NCBI GenBank assembly: GCA_934202525.1
Contig: CAKPYB010000011.1
Span: forward strand, 26,579 to 90,578
DNA: 64,000 nt
Direction of reading: 5' to 3'
Origin: an uncultured Prevotella sp.
GTDB taxonomy: Bacteria > Bacteroidota > Bacteroidia > Bacteroidales > Bacteroidaceae
Part shown: positions 16,987 through 23,304 of the stretch, in pieces
Layout of the letters: each line of letters opens with the position of its first letter
Position numbering within the stretch: position 1 is the first letter of the stretch
Made by a program: the position numbers and the translations under genes
Notes under the pieces: model-generated
Database searches by the model: none
The model's input: the letters and a program-made list of their open reading frames with translations, nothing else
Told to the model about the DNA's origin: nothing

Positions 16987-17364
16987 ATGACGGAAAACGA
17001 AATATCTTATCAGGTTATAGGGGCTATATATAAGGTGTATAATGAGTTGGGTCCAGGCTTGTTGGAGTCTGTTTATGAAGCAGCCCTTTGCTATCAGCTC
17101 AGAAAAGATGGATTGAAGGTTGAGAATCAGGTGAAACTCCCTGTTATGTATGACGGGCATGTTTTACCTGTAGATTTACGCTTGGATGTTTTGGTTGAGG
17201 ATAAGGTGATTGTAGAATTGAAGTCTGTTGTAGAAATGAAGGCGGTTTATGGCAAACAGCTTCTTACTTATCTGAAAATATCTCATCTGAAACTTGGGTT
17301 ACTGGTTAATTTTGATACGTCTGATATTCGTTCGTCTATTCACCGAGTGGTTAATCACCTTTAG
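16987..17364 (+). CDS. GxxExxY protein, PD-(D/E)XK nuclease-like
   Basis: A 125-residue protein from the ATG at 16987; an in-frame TTG at 16978 is less likely. It carries the family signature GLLESVY (Gly24, Glu27, Tyr30) within GPGLLESVYEAAL. A PD-(D/E)XK-type catalytic pattern follows: Asp67 in LRLDVLVEDK and Glu77-Leu-Lys79 in VIVELKSV. This is the usual length for the family. The biological role of GxxExxY proteins is not established. Here the gene is enclosed by 35-bp inverted repeats and TCACGCTGATATAT direct repeats, one of which abuts the stop codon. That suggests the protein and the repeats work together, which is inference. Confidence 0.88.
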   Translation: MTENEISYQVIGAIYKVYNELGPGLLESVYEAALCYQLRKDGLKVENQVKLPVMYDGHVLPVDLRLDVLVEDKVIVELKSVVEMKAVYGKQLLTYLKISHLKLGLLVNFDTSDIRSSIHRVVNHL

Positions 17365-17518
17365 TTCACGCTGATATATTTTATCTCACGCTTGATTATG
17401 GTTTTAGTCACGCAGGTTTCGCAGATATTCCTTGCTGTGACATACTTTAGAGAATCGCAAGAAAGATTTGCGTAATCCGACCGGATAGGTCTCATCTGCG
17501 GATAAGATGTGGAAGAAG

Positions 17519-17553
17519 GAAAAATCTGCGTCATCTGCGAAATCTGCGTGACT
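17519..17553 (-). repeat. Right 35-bp inverted repeat of the GxxExxY element
   Basis: Exact reverse complement of 16858-16892; on the plus strand it starts GAAAAATCTGCGTCATCTGC. It lies about 120 bp before the infC promoter. Confidence 0.9.
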
Positions 17554-17671
17554 TTAAAAACATCGTGTTCTAAAAAAACGAAATCAGTGGGCTCTAAAAA
17601 TGATTTTTGCGTGAGATTTTCTTCCCAAACCATAAAATATAAACCTAAAAGTGAAAATAACCCACTGAAAA

Positions 17672-17703
17672 TTTGGTGGTTTCATGAAAAAATCGTAACT
17701 TTG
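17672..17703 (+). promoter_or_regulatory. Promoter of infC-rpmI-rplT
   Basis: TTTG (17672-17675), a 20-bp spacer and TAACTTTG (17696-17703): a perfect Bacteroidota promoter. Transcription should start near 17710, about 39 nt before the infC start. Confidence 0.75.
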
Positions 17704-17748
17704 CAGCCGTTTAATCAAAAAGACAAAAAAGAATATATCGAATAGTTA

Positions 17749-18435
17749 ATGAAAAATGACAAAATGAAAAATCAGTACCGCGTAAACGAACAGATTCGTG
17801 CACGCGACGTGAGAGTAGTGAGTGATGGTGGAGCAGAAGTGATGCCAGCACGTAAGGCGTTGGAGTTGGCTCGTCAGCAAGAGCTTGACTTAGTCGAGAT
17901 ATCTCCTAATGCGCAACCACCAGTTTGCCGTATAGTTGACTATTCTAAATTCCTTTACCAGCAGAAGAAACATGCAAAGGAAATGAAGCAGAAGCAGGTA
18001 AAGGTGGAGACCAAGGAAATCCGTTTCGGACCTCAGACCGATGAGCACGACTATCAGTTCAAGCTCAAGCACGCTATGGAGTTCCTCAACGAGGGTAACA
18101 AGGTTCGTGCATACGTTTTCTTCCGTGGTCGCTCTATTCTCTTCAAGGAGCAGGGTGAGGTTCTTCTTCTCCGTTTCGCCAATGATTTGGAAGAGTACGG
18201 AAAGGTAGAGCAGATGCCAAAGCTCGAAGGTAAGAAGATGTTCCTCTACATGAGTCCTAAGAAGGCTGGTACTGCAAAGAAGAGCCAGCAGAAGATGGAC
18301 CGTGAGAAGCGAGAGGCTGAAGCTAAGGCTGCTGCAGATGCAGAGCGCGCTGCTAATGCTGAGAAGAATGGCTTGCTCGCCAATGCTAAAGGCGGCGATG
18401 TACTGAAGAAACTCGCAGAAGGAACAGAGGATTAA
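17749..18435 (+). CDS. infC: Translation initiation factor IF-3
   Basis: A 228-residue protein that binds the 30S subunit, proofreads start-codon selection and prevents early 50S joining. The N-domain shows [17 protein letters not shown] and [19 protein letters not shown]; the C-domain shows [20 protein letters not shown] and [11 protein letters not shown]. The C-terminal 40 residues form an Ala/Glu/Lys-rich tail that makes it longer than the E. coli protein (180 residues). The start could be the ATG at 17749 or at 17764. It leads the conserved infC-rpmI-rplT operon. Confidence 0.96.
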   Translation: MKNDKMKNQYRVNEQIRARDVRVVSDGGAEVMPARKALELARQQELDLVEISPNAQPPVCRIVDYSKFLYQQKKHAKEMKQKQVKVETKEIRFGPQTDEHDYQFKLKHAMEFLNEGNKVRAYVFFRGRSILFKEQGEVLLLRFANDLEEYGKVEQMPKLEGKKMFLYMSPKKAGTAKKSQQKMDREKREAEAKAAADAERAANAEKNGLLANAKGGDVLKKLAEGTED

Positions 18436-18443
18436 GAAAAAAA

Positions 18444-18476
18444 GATGCGTAACGCCCTGGTATATGCGTTGCCATC
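18444..18476 (+). promoter_or_regulatory. Hairpin in the infC-rpmI spacer, possible L20 control site
   Basis: GATG (18444-18447) with CATC (18473-18476), and AACGC (18451-18455) with GCGTT (18466-18470), form a two-part stem with a small internal loop. In other bacteria L20 represses rpmI-rplT by binding mRNA structure near this place, and conserved leader motifs have been described in Bacteroidales. Assigning that role to this hairpin is inference. Confidence 0.35.
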
Positions 18477-18512
18477 GCTATAATAAATAACAATTTAAAA
18501 TTAAAAGTAAAA

Positions 18513-18710
18513 ATGCCAAAAGTAAAGACTAATTCCGGCGCAAAGAAGAGATTCCGTTTCACCGGTACAGGTAAGATTAAGCGTCATCACGCTTTTCACA
18601 GTCACATCTTGACTAAGAAGACAAAGAAGCAGAAGAGAAATCTCCTTGGCGAGACTCTCGTAGACCGTTCAAACTTGAAGCAGGTTCGCGACTTGCTCTG
18701 CCTCCGTTAA
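18513..18710 (+). CDS. rpmI: 50S ribosomal protein L35
   Basis: A 65-residue, strongly basic protein beginning [20 protein letters not shown] and containing [20 protein letters not shown]. Both are typical of L35, a late-assembling protein of the large subunit. It lies between infC and rplT in the classic order. Confidence 0.97.
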   Translation: MPKVKTNSGAKKRFRFTGTGKIKRHHAFHSHILTKKTKKQKRNLLGETLVDRSNLKQVRDLLCLR

Positions 18711-18749
18711 TTATTAACTTTTTAGTCGAACTTTTAAAGAAAAAAAATT

Positions 18750-19094
18750 ATGCCAAGATCAGTAAATCACGTTGCATCAAAAGCAAAGAGAACAAAAATC
18801 TTGAAGCTCACTAAGGGTTACTATGGAGCTCGCAAGAATGTATGGACAGTAGCTAAGAACACTTGGGAGAAGGGTCTTACCTACGCTTATCGCGATCGTC
18901 GTAACAAGAAGCGCACATTCCGCGCATTGTGGATCCAGCGTATCAACGCTGCTGCTCGCCTCGATGGTATGAGCTACAGCCAGTTGATGGGTGCTCTTCA
19001 CAAGGCTGGTATCGAGATTAACCGTAAGGTTCTCGCTGACCTCGCTGTAAACAACCCTGAGGCTTTCAAGGCTATCGTTGCAAAGGTGAAGTAA
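18750..19094 (+). CDS. rplT: 50S ribosomal protein L20
   Basis: A 114-residue basic protein ([20 protein letters not shown], then [20 protein letters not shown]) that matches L20, an early-assembling 23S rRNA-binding protein. The typical RIDAAVR-like segment appears as [20 protein letters not shown]. It closes the operon; a strong terminator follows at 19169-19217. Confidence 0.97.
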   Translation: MPRSVNHVASKAKRTKILKLTKGYYGARKNVWTVAKNTWEKGLTYAYRDRRNKKRTFRALWIQRINAAARLDGMSYSQLMGALHKAGIEINRKVLADLAVNNPEAFKAIVAKVK

Positions 19095-19168
19095 ATCCGA
19101 CGCTAGGCTCTTTTCTTCCGTGATTTTTCTCGAAAGAAAGTGTTTAGCCTCTAGATTAAAGAAAGCTG

Positions 19169-19217
19169 AAGATTGCATTGGTTGGAAGTATTTCCGCTGA
19201 TGCAATCTTTTTTTTTT
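19169..19217 (+). terminator. Terminator of infC-rpmI-rplT
   Basis: AAGATTGCAT (19169-19178) pairs with ATGCAATCTT (19200-19209), a 10-bp perfect stem, followed by an uninterrupted T run. Confidence 0.85.
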
Positions 19218-19269
19218 GTGCCTGGAAAATAGAAAATTCCTCAAGAATGAGTAAATAATTCCTCAAAAT

Positions 19270-19301
19270 CTTGCATATTATTATATTTCTTCGTATATTT
19301 G
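19270..19301 (+). promoter_or_regulatory. Promoter of the toxin-antitoxin pair
   Basis: CTTG (19270-19273), a 20-bp spacer and TATATTTG (19294-19301), 26 bp before the antitoxin start. Confidence 0.65.
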
Positions 19302-19326
19302 CAAGGTTAATTAAAAGCATACTATT

Positions 19327-19620
19327 ATGAAAGAAAAAAAATATCATATAGATTTGCATGAGGGTGAGGATATGGTAGCTGAGCCTACGCCAACTCATCG
19401 TGTTTCGGTGGTGGAGCATGCTGTGCCTATGCCGATGAGTGGTTTCGAGAATCATAAAGAGGTTTTAGATGAAATTCCGGAGTTGGGTAATCATTTCTCC
19501 TGGGAGAGTTTGATGGAGAGCATTGAGTATTGTAAAACCATTGCGGATGATCCAACGAAGTGGGAGCCATACGATGATTTTAAAGAACGTCTTTATCAGG
19601 ATTTCCCATGGCTAAAGTAA
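19327..19620 (+). CDS. Putative antitoxin paired with a RelE/ParE-type toxin
   Basis: A 97-residue acidic protein (for example HEGEDMVAEPTPTHR and ELGNHFSWESLMESIEYC). No DNA-binding motif of a known antitoxin family (ribbon-helix-helix, HTH, Phd) is evident to me. The call rests on context: it has its own promoter, its stop overlaps the toxin ORF by 13 bp, and size and charge fit an antitoxin. The N-terminus might bind DNA and the C-terminal half the toxin, but this cannot be read from the sequence. Confidence 0.6.
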   Translation: MKEKKYHIDLHEGEDMVAEPTPTHRVSVVEHAVPMPMSGFENHKEVLDEIPELGNHFSWESLMESIEYCKTIADDPTKWEPYDDFKERLYQDFPWLK

Positions 19621-19928
19621 TCATTCACCCTCTTTTCGAACAGAAACTTCATGAGTATGTTGAAGAAGCTTATGAGGTTTATGGTAGAAAAACGGCTCGT
19701 AGATGGATGACGGAAATTGATAAGATCAAGAGTTTTTTGGAGGTCTTTCCAGAAGGAAGGCCGCCTTTTAATGGTGCTCCTGATTTTCCATACCAGCTGC
19801 GAGGCGCTAATTTCATGAATAATTTTAAGTTGATTTATTATTATCTCGAAAAGATGGATGAAGTTCATTTCGTAGATATTTGGGATATGAGAAAGAACCC
19901 ATCCAGCTTTTGGAAACAAGATGAATAA
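19608..19928 (+). CDS. RelE/ParE-family toxin
   Basis: A 106-residue protein with the RelE/ParE fold pattern: an N-terminal MAKVIIHPLFEQKLHEYVEE, two helices with RKTARRWMTEIDKIKSFLEV, and a C-terminal beta-sheet FKLIYYYLEKMDEVHFVDIW ending DMRKNPSSF, close to the ParE-type end. RelE proteins cut mRNA in ribosomes and ParE proteins poison gyrase; the sequence does not decide between them. It overlaps the upstream partner by 13 bp, so the two are translationally coupled. Confidence 0.78.
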   Translation: MAKVIIHPLFEQKLHEYVEEAYEVYGRKTARRWMTEIDKIKSFLEVFPEGRPPFNGAPDFPYQLRGANFMNNFKLIYYYLEKMDEVHFVDIWDMRKNPSSFWKQDE

Positions 19929-19940
19929 CTTATAAAAAGC

Positions 19941-19980
19941 AAAAAAATCCCCAGCTATCCATCAAAAGATAGCTGGGGAT
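19941..19980 (-). terminator. Terminator of the envelope operon, possibly shared with the toxin gene
   Basis: ATCCCCAGCTATC (19947-19959) and GATAGCTGGGGAT (19968-19980) form a 13-bp perfect stem. The A run at 19941-19947 gives a T run on the minus strand, so it mainly serves the leftward operon. Confidence 0.8.
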
Positions 19981-20022
19981 CTTATCATTTATAAGCCTTT
20001 CGGACTTTATAAGCTCTCCGCT

Positions 20023-20805
20023 TTACTTGATCAACTCAAGACCTGCCTCAAACTTGGTGGTCTTCTCCATAATTGCTGGCAGCTGATTCAAGATGCTCTT
20101 AAGCATTTTAAACTGGTTCAAGTCTTCTTCGTCCATATCTGTAGTAGGAACCTTTTCGATCATAATCACCAAATTTGCAATCAATGGCTGAACAAAAGCC
20201 TTGTCAACAAAGAAATATGGCTTGCTGCCATTCCAGCGGATGTTAACAGGAATCTGCTTGAACTGCTCCAATATACCCTTGATCTGTGCCTTCTCTGCTG
20301 CATCGTCAATATCCGCGGTAGCCTTATCGGCATCAATGATTACATAAATAAGATTCTCGTTAGCAACAGTATAGCTTGCATAACCCATTGCAGTCTTCCA
20401 CTCTGGTACTGCATTTTCATCGTCAGATGCCTCTGCATAAGTAGCGTTAATCTGGCCATCCTTGGTAAAGGTGATGTCCTTCAATACCTTAGGAAGATAA
20501 CTGTTGGCCATGTTGTTCATCAATGGGTAAATTACGGTGTTGATGTCCATAGGCAATTCAGCACCTAAGCCCATATCAATGTTGAGAACTGTACCCTCTG
20601 GACAATCCCAGGTAAACTTGGCTGAGCCATTGTACCACTCACTTCCGTTGCCAAGATCCTGCTTTGTAACCTCTTGCAAATTCCAGGTACCCTCAATCTT
20701 CTCGTTGCGCACAAATTCCTTCTCATCATTGTCATCATCGCTGCTACAAGCAGTGAAGAAGCCAAGGGTGCAAACCATGGCCATTAAATAAATAAACTTT
20801 TTCAT
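20023..20805 (-). CDS. Putative lipoprotein of a Bacteroidota DUF family
   Basis: A 260-residue protein with a lipoprotein signal (MKKFIYLMAMVCTLGFFTAC, Cys20) followed by an acidic linker, SSDDDNDEKE, often seen after lipobox cysteines of Bacteroidota surface lipoproteins. The rest looks like an all-beta lipocalin-like start (KIEGTWNLQEVTKQ) and a helical C-terminal half. It resembles the DUF4925/DUF4923-type lipoproteins, but I cannot decide between them. It is the last gene of a three-gene leftward cluster with a beta-barrel protein and a PCMD lipoprotein. Confidence 0.7.
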   Translation of the reverse strand: MKKFIYLMAMVCTLGFFTACSSDDDNDEKEFVRNEKIEGTWNLQEVTKQDLGNGSEWYNGSAKFTWDCPEGTVLNIDMGLGAELPMDINTVIYPLMNNMANSYLPKVLKDITFTKDGQINATYAEASDDENAVPEWKTAMGYASYTVANENLIYVIIDADKATADIDDAAEKAQIKGILEQFKQIPVNIRWNGSKPYFFVDKAFVQPLIANLVIMIEKVPTTDMDEEDLNQFKMLKSILNQLPAIMEKTTKFEAGLELIK

Positions 20806-20894
20806 TTTTCTTCTATTTTTTGTGTATTAATAAATAATTATTGTATTGTTTCTATTTATTTATATAATAATGTACGCGTACATTATATTATATA

Positions 20895-21731
20895 TTACTT
20901 CAGCTGATACGTGATACCTACGCTGCCGTAGATAGGATACATCGTCTGCTCGATGGTCTCGAAATCTTTCTTAAAGATACCATTTAAGCCCCAGCTGAGA
21001 TCAGCACAGAGGCCCCAACGGTTGTTCAAGCGCCAGTCTATTCCGAAATCTACGCCCACATGCCAGTTGCGCATATCATCGCTGAAATCGTAATCACCAC
21101 GCTCGCCTTCGTCATGCCCCAACTTTACCTTCTGTCCGGTAGGATCGCCCTTAGGATGACCTTCCTCCTGGCGGCGGAGGTAACCATCGTATGCCCAGCC
21201 TTCAAACTTCTTTGATGTTACATAGCTAACATACGGGCCCAACTTGAAACGGAGGTTGTTGCAAATATCGTATGTTGCTTGCAATGGTACTGTGATGAGA
21301 CTCATGTCTACCTTCGTAACCACGTTGCCTGTAAATATACCTTTCAGTTCTTCTCCGCCACGTACTATTCTCATATAATAGTTTTTTACGCCTGCATCAA
21401 TCTTCATGCCTTTGTTTTCGAAGTGGAGTCCTCCAACGAATCCCCATTTGCCTGAAAGTGGGTGATAAGCATCGATACCCAGACTGAAGTTAGGTTGCAG
21501 GGTATAGCTGTGCAGTGTACGGATGGTAGCTGGAAGACCGATAGGGGCTGTGCCTCCTATATTATACGCCACGCGAGCCTGATACTGGTAGCCGTGGAGA
21601 TATTTGTTCCACGAGGTGCGCTTGCTTTCTTCTACCTGCTTGTGCTCCTCAGTCTTCAGATTCTCATTTTCTTCTGCCCATGTAGCAGTGCCCCATGTCA
21701 GCAGGAGAGCTAATATTGTTATCTTCTTCAT
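20895..21731 (-). CDS. Outer-membrane beta-barrel protein, PorT-like
   Basis: A 278-residue protein with a signal peptide (MKKITILALLLTWGTATWAE) and a polar Glu/Lys-rich segment. It then has alternating beta-strands rich in Gly and aromatics (GKWGFVGGLHFENKGMKID, LRFKLGPYVSYVTSKKF, WGLCADLSWGLNGIF) and ends in YGSVGITYQLK with a terminal strand. This fits small 8- to 10-strand outer-membrane barrels of the OMP_b-brl/PorT type. It lies 20 bp after the PCMD lipoprotein gene, so the two are certainly close enough for co-transcription. Confidence 0.8.
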   Translation of the reverse strand: MKKITILALLLTWGTATWAEENENLKTEEHKQVEESKRTSWNKYLHGYQYQARVAYNIGGTAPIGLPATIRTLHSYTLQPNFSLGIDAYHPLSGKWGFVGGLHFENKGMKIDAGVKNYYMRIVRGGEELKGIFTGNVVTKVDMSLITVPLQATYDICNNLRFKLGPYVSYVTSKKFEGWAYDGYLRRQEEGHPKGDPTGQKVKLGHDEGERGDYDFSDDMRNWHVGVDFGIDWRLNNRWGLCADLSWGLNGIFKKDFETIEQTMYPIYGSVGITYQLK

Positions 21732-21751
21732 TATATAGTTTCCTCCTTAGC

Positions 21752-22936
21752 TTATTTGCAAATCAACTTGAAACTGTCTATCCAAAGGGTACTGCCTACG
21801 GCACCCAGGAAGTTGGCTCCATCGGAACTGGATGAGCAGACGATGGCAAGACTGTAACCGCCATTCTTCAGCTTCACGGGGTCGATGGTCTTGCCGTAGG
21901 ATTGATAATCGAAATCTACGCTGAAGTGATGCCATTCCGGCGTGTTTCCAATGGCAACTTTTCCGTTTTCATCATGGGTTTCACCTACCAGAGCAAGAGC
22001 TACTATCTGTTTGCTGGTCTGTACATTATCTCCGTAGAGCAATACGGCATTTCCCTTTTCATCGATGTTCTCATAGAGTACAGCATATATGGTTCCGTAG
22101 TCATGGCGGTCAAGTTCTTTCATATTCTTGTCGGTGAATTTTTCGCCAGCCTGATACTTATACCATCCTTCTAACTTAGCAGGCTTGGCACTGAAGCTGA
22201 ATGGATGACCGAACTTTGTTGCCTTCATTGCATCGCGCAGGGCATCGGTGGCATCAAACTGTCCGATGAAGAGGTTGCCGGCAGCGATAGGCTTGTGTAC
22301 CATATAAGCGATCTTGCTTGTGCGCTGAGTAGTGAGCTTCACGCCCTTTCCCTTGTGTCCATCTTCTATCATCACGGTAGGATATTCTTCCGGTTTAGAT
22401 GAACTGTTACTCATTTGGAATCCTGAGTTTCCGGTAGCCCAGATGTCGAGTTTATTGCCGTTCCAGTTCTCTTGCCAGTTGTAGTATCCCTTACTGAGGT
22501 ATGCGTTTTCAAATTCGAATTCAATCTCGTTTGGCATGGTGGTCTGTCCCTTCTTGATGCTTACCTGATAGGTGCGACTCCATTGCTTGTCTTCTGAAGT
22601 AACTGTATATGTTACAGGTCCTTTTGAGAAATCCTGAAGGCTTCCACTTTCAGGTGAGATGGTCGCTCCAGGTGTAAGGCGGAATATTGGCGCCTGTTTG
22701 GTAAGGGCGGCAAATGGTCTCATTGTGAACTCGATGTTTGTCTGATCACTCTGCACATTGACCAATGTATCAGATGGATTAGTAAACAATAAGTTCAATA
22801 AATTCTTGTTGTCTGCATGTATGTATGCCTGCTCGATGTCGCATTCGGCATTGAGTGGTTCTTCCTTGAAGCAGGAGGAGAGGGTAGTGATGCAACTCAT
22901 TGATAGAGCGGCTACTATAAATCTTGACTGTTTCAT
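21752..22936 (-). CDS. PCMD-domain lipoprotein (putative carbohydrate-metabolism domain)
   Basis: A 394-residue protein with a lipoprotein signal ending LSSCF (Cys22). Residues about 30-125 look like an Ig-like/DUF-type beta domain (SDTLVNVQSDQTNIEFTMRP and DKQWSRTYQVSIKKG). Residues about 140-394 match the PCMD (putative carbohydrate-metabolism) beta-sandwich: FENAYLSKGYYNWQENWNG, then WHHFSVDFDYQSYGKTIDP and a closing LWIDSFKLICK. This domain is seen in Bacteroidota surface lipoproteins, with a suggested carbohydrate-binding role. It is the first gene of the cluster and is preceded by a perfect promoter and an 11-bp direct repeat. Confidence 0.8.
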   Translation of the reverse strand: MKQSRFIVAALSMSCITTLSSCFKEEPLNAECDIEQAYIHADNKNLLNLLFTNPSDTLVNVQSDQTNIEFTMRPFAALTKQAPIFRLTPGATISPESGSLQDFSKGPVTYTVTSEDKQWSRTYQVSIKKGQTTMPNEIEFEFENAYLSKGYYNWQENWNGNKLDIWATGNSGFQMSNSSSKPEEYPTVMIEDGHKGKGVKLTTQRTSKIAYMVHKPIAAGNLFIGQFDATDALRDAMKATKFGHPFSFSAKPAKLEGWYKYQAGEKFTDKNMKELDRHDYGTIYAVLYENIDEKGNAVLLYGDNVQTSKQIVALALVGETHDENGKVAIGNTPEWHHFSVDFDYQSYGKTIDPVKLKNGGYSLAIVCSSSSDGANFLGAVGSTLWIDSFKLICK

Positions 22937-23047
22937 ATCTTGAACTTTTATTCCTTTTGTAATCTGGAGAATCGCTTCTCTTTCTTTTCAGATAATTCTT
23001 GAGAGAATGATTTCTCTAGCTCATATGAATTATTGCTTTATCGGTTG

Positions 23048-23079
23048 CAAAGATAAGCAGAAAACTTGAAACTACCAAA
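23048..23079 (-). promoter_or_regulatory. Promoter of the PCMD/beta-barrel operon
   Basis: On the minus strand TTTG (23076-23079), a 20-bp spacer and TATCTTTG (23048-23055), a perfect match. The leader to the start at 22936 would be about 105 nt. Confidence 0.75.
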
Positions 23080-23118
23080 GGTTTTTGTGTTTTTCGACAT
23101 GTTATGATAGAAAAATAC

Positions 23119-23150
23119 CATGAATTAGTGGTTTTAGGACATGAATTAGT
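23119..23150. repeat. 11-bp direct repeat with 21-bp period upstream of the PCMD operon promoter
   Basis: CATGAATTAGT occurs at 23119-23129 and exactly again at 23140-23150, centred about two helical turns apart, 40 bp upstream of the -33 element on the operon's side. Directly repeated sites about 21 bp apart are typical for LytTR-type and some other activators. The regulator is unknown. The rest of the 22937-23304 gap holds the promoter, a small hairpin TAGGCG/CGCCTA (23170-23186) and the rpsA terminator. Confidence 0.5.
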
Positions 23151-23214
23151 AGAGATGAGTTTACAGAAGTAGGCGAATAGCGCCTAATAGCCTTTTCTTA
23201 AAAATAATGATAAT

Positions 23215-23256
23215 AAAAAAGGGGGCTGAAATCTCATTACTGAAATTTCAGTCCCC
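23215..23256 (-). terminator. Terminator of rpsA
   Basis: On the minus strand GGGG-A-CTGAAAT pairs with ATTTCAG-C-CCCC with one mismatch (23226-23232 with 23245-23251 as core), followed by six T residues (23215-23220). It is 49 bp after the rpsA stop. Confidence 0.8.
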
Positions 23257-23304
23257 TGAATGTTTATTTAGCTAATGAATAGCAAAAGCCTGATCTGTTT
23301 AAGA

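Larger units (their letters stand above)
16858..17553. mobile_element. GxxExxY element bounded by 35-bp perfect inverted repeats
   Basis: A 696-bp segment between thrS and infC. It is bounded by exact inverted copies of a 35-bp sequence (16858-16892 and 17519-17553) made of repeated CGCAGATTT-like units. It contains one gene, for a GxxExxY PD-(D/E)XK nuclease-like protein, and additional partial repeat units: AATCTGCGTGAGT at 16939-16951 and AGTCACGCAGGTTTCGCAGA from 17406. The layout of terminal inverted repeats around a single nuclease-fold gene resembles a small mobile element, but no transposase is present and target-site duplications were not identified. Mobility is inference. Confidence 0.5.
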
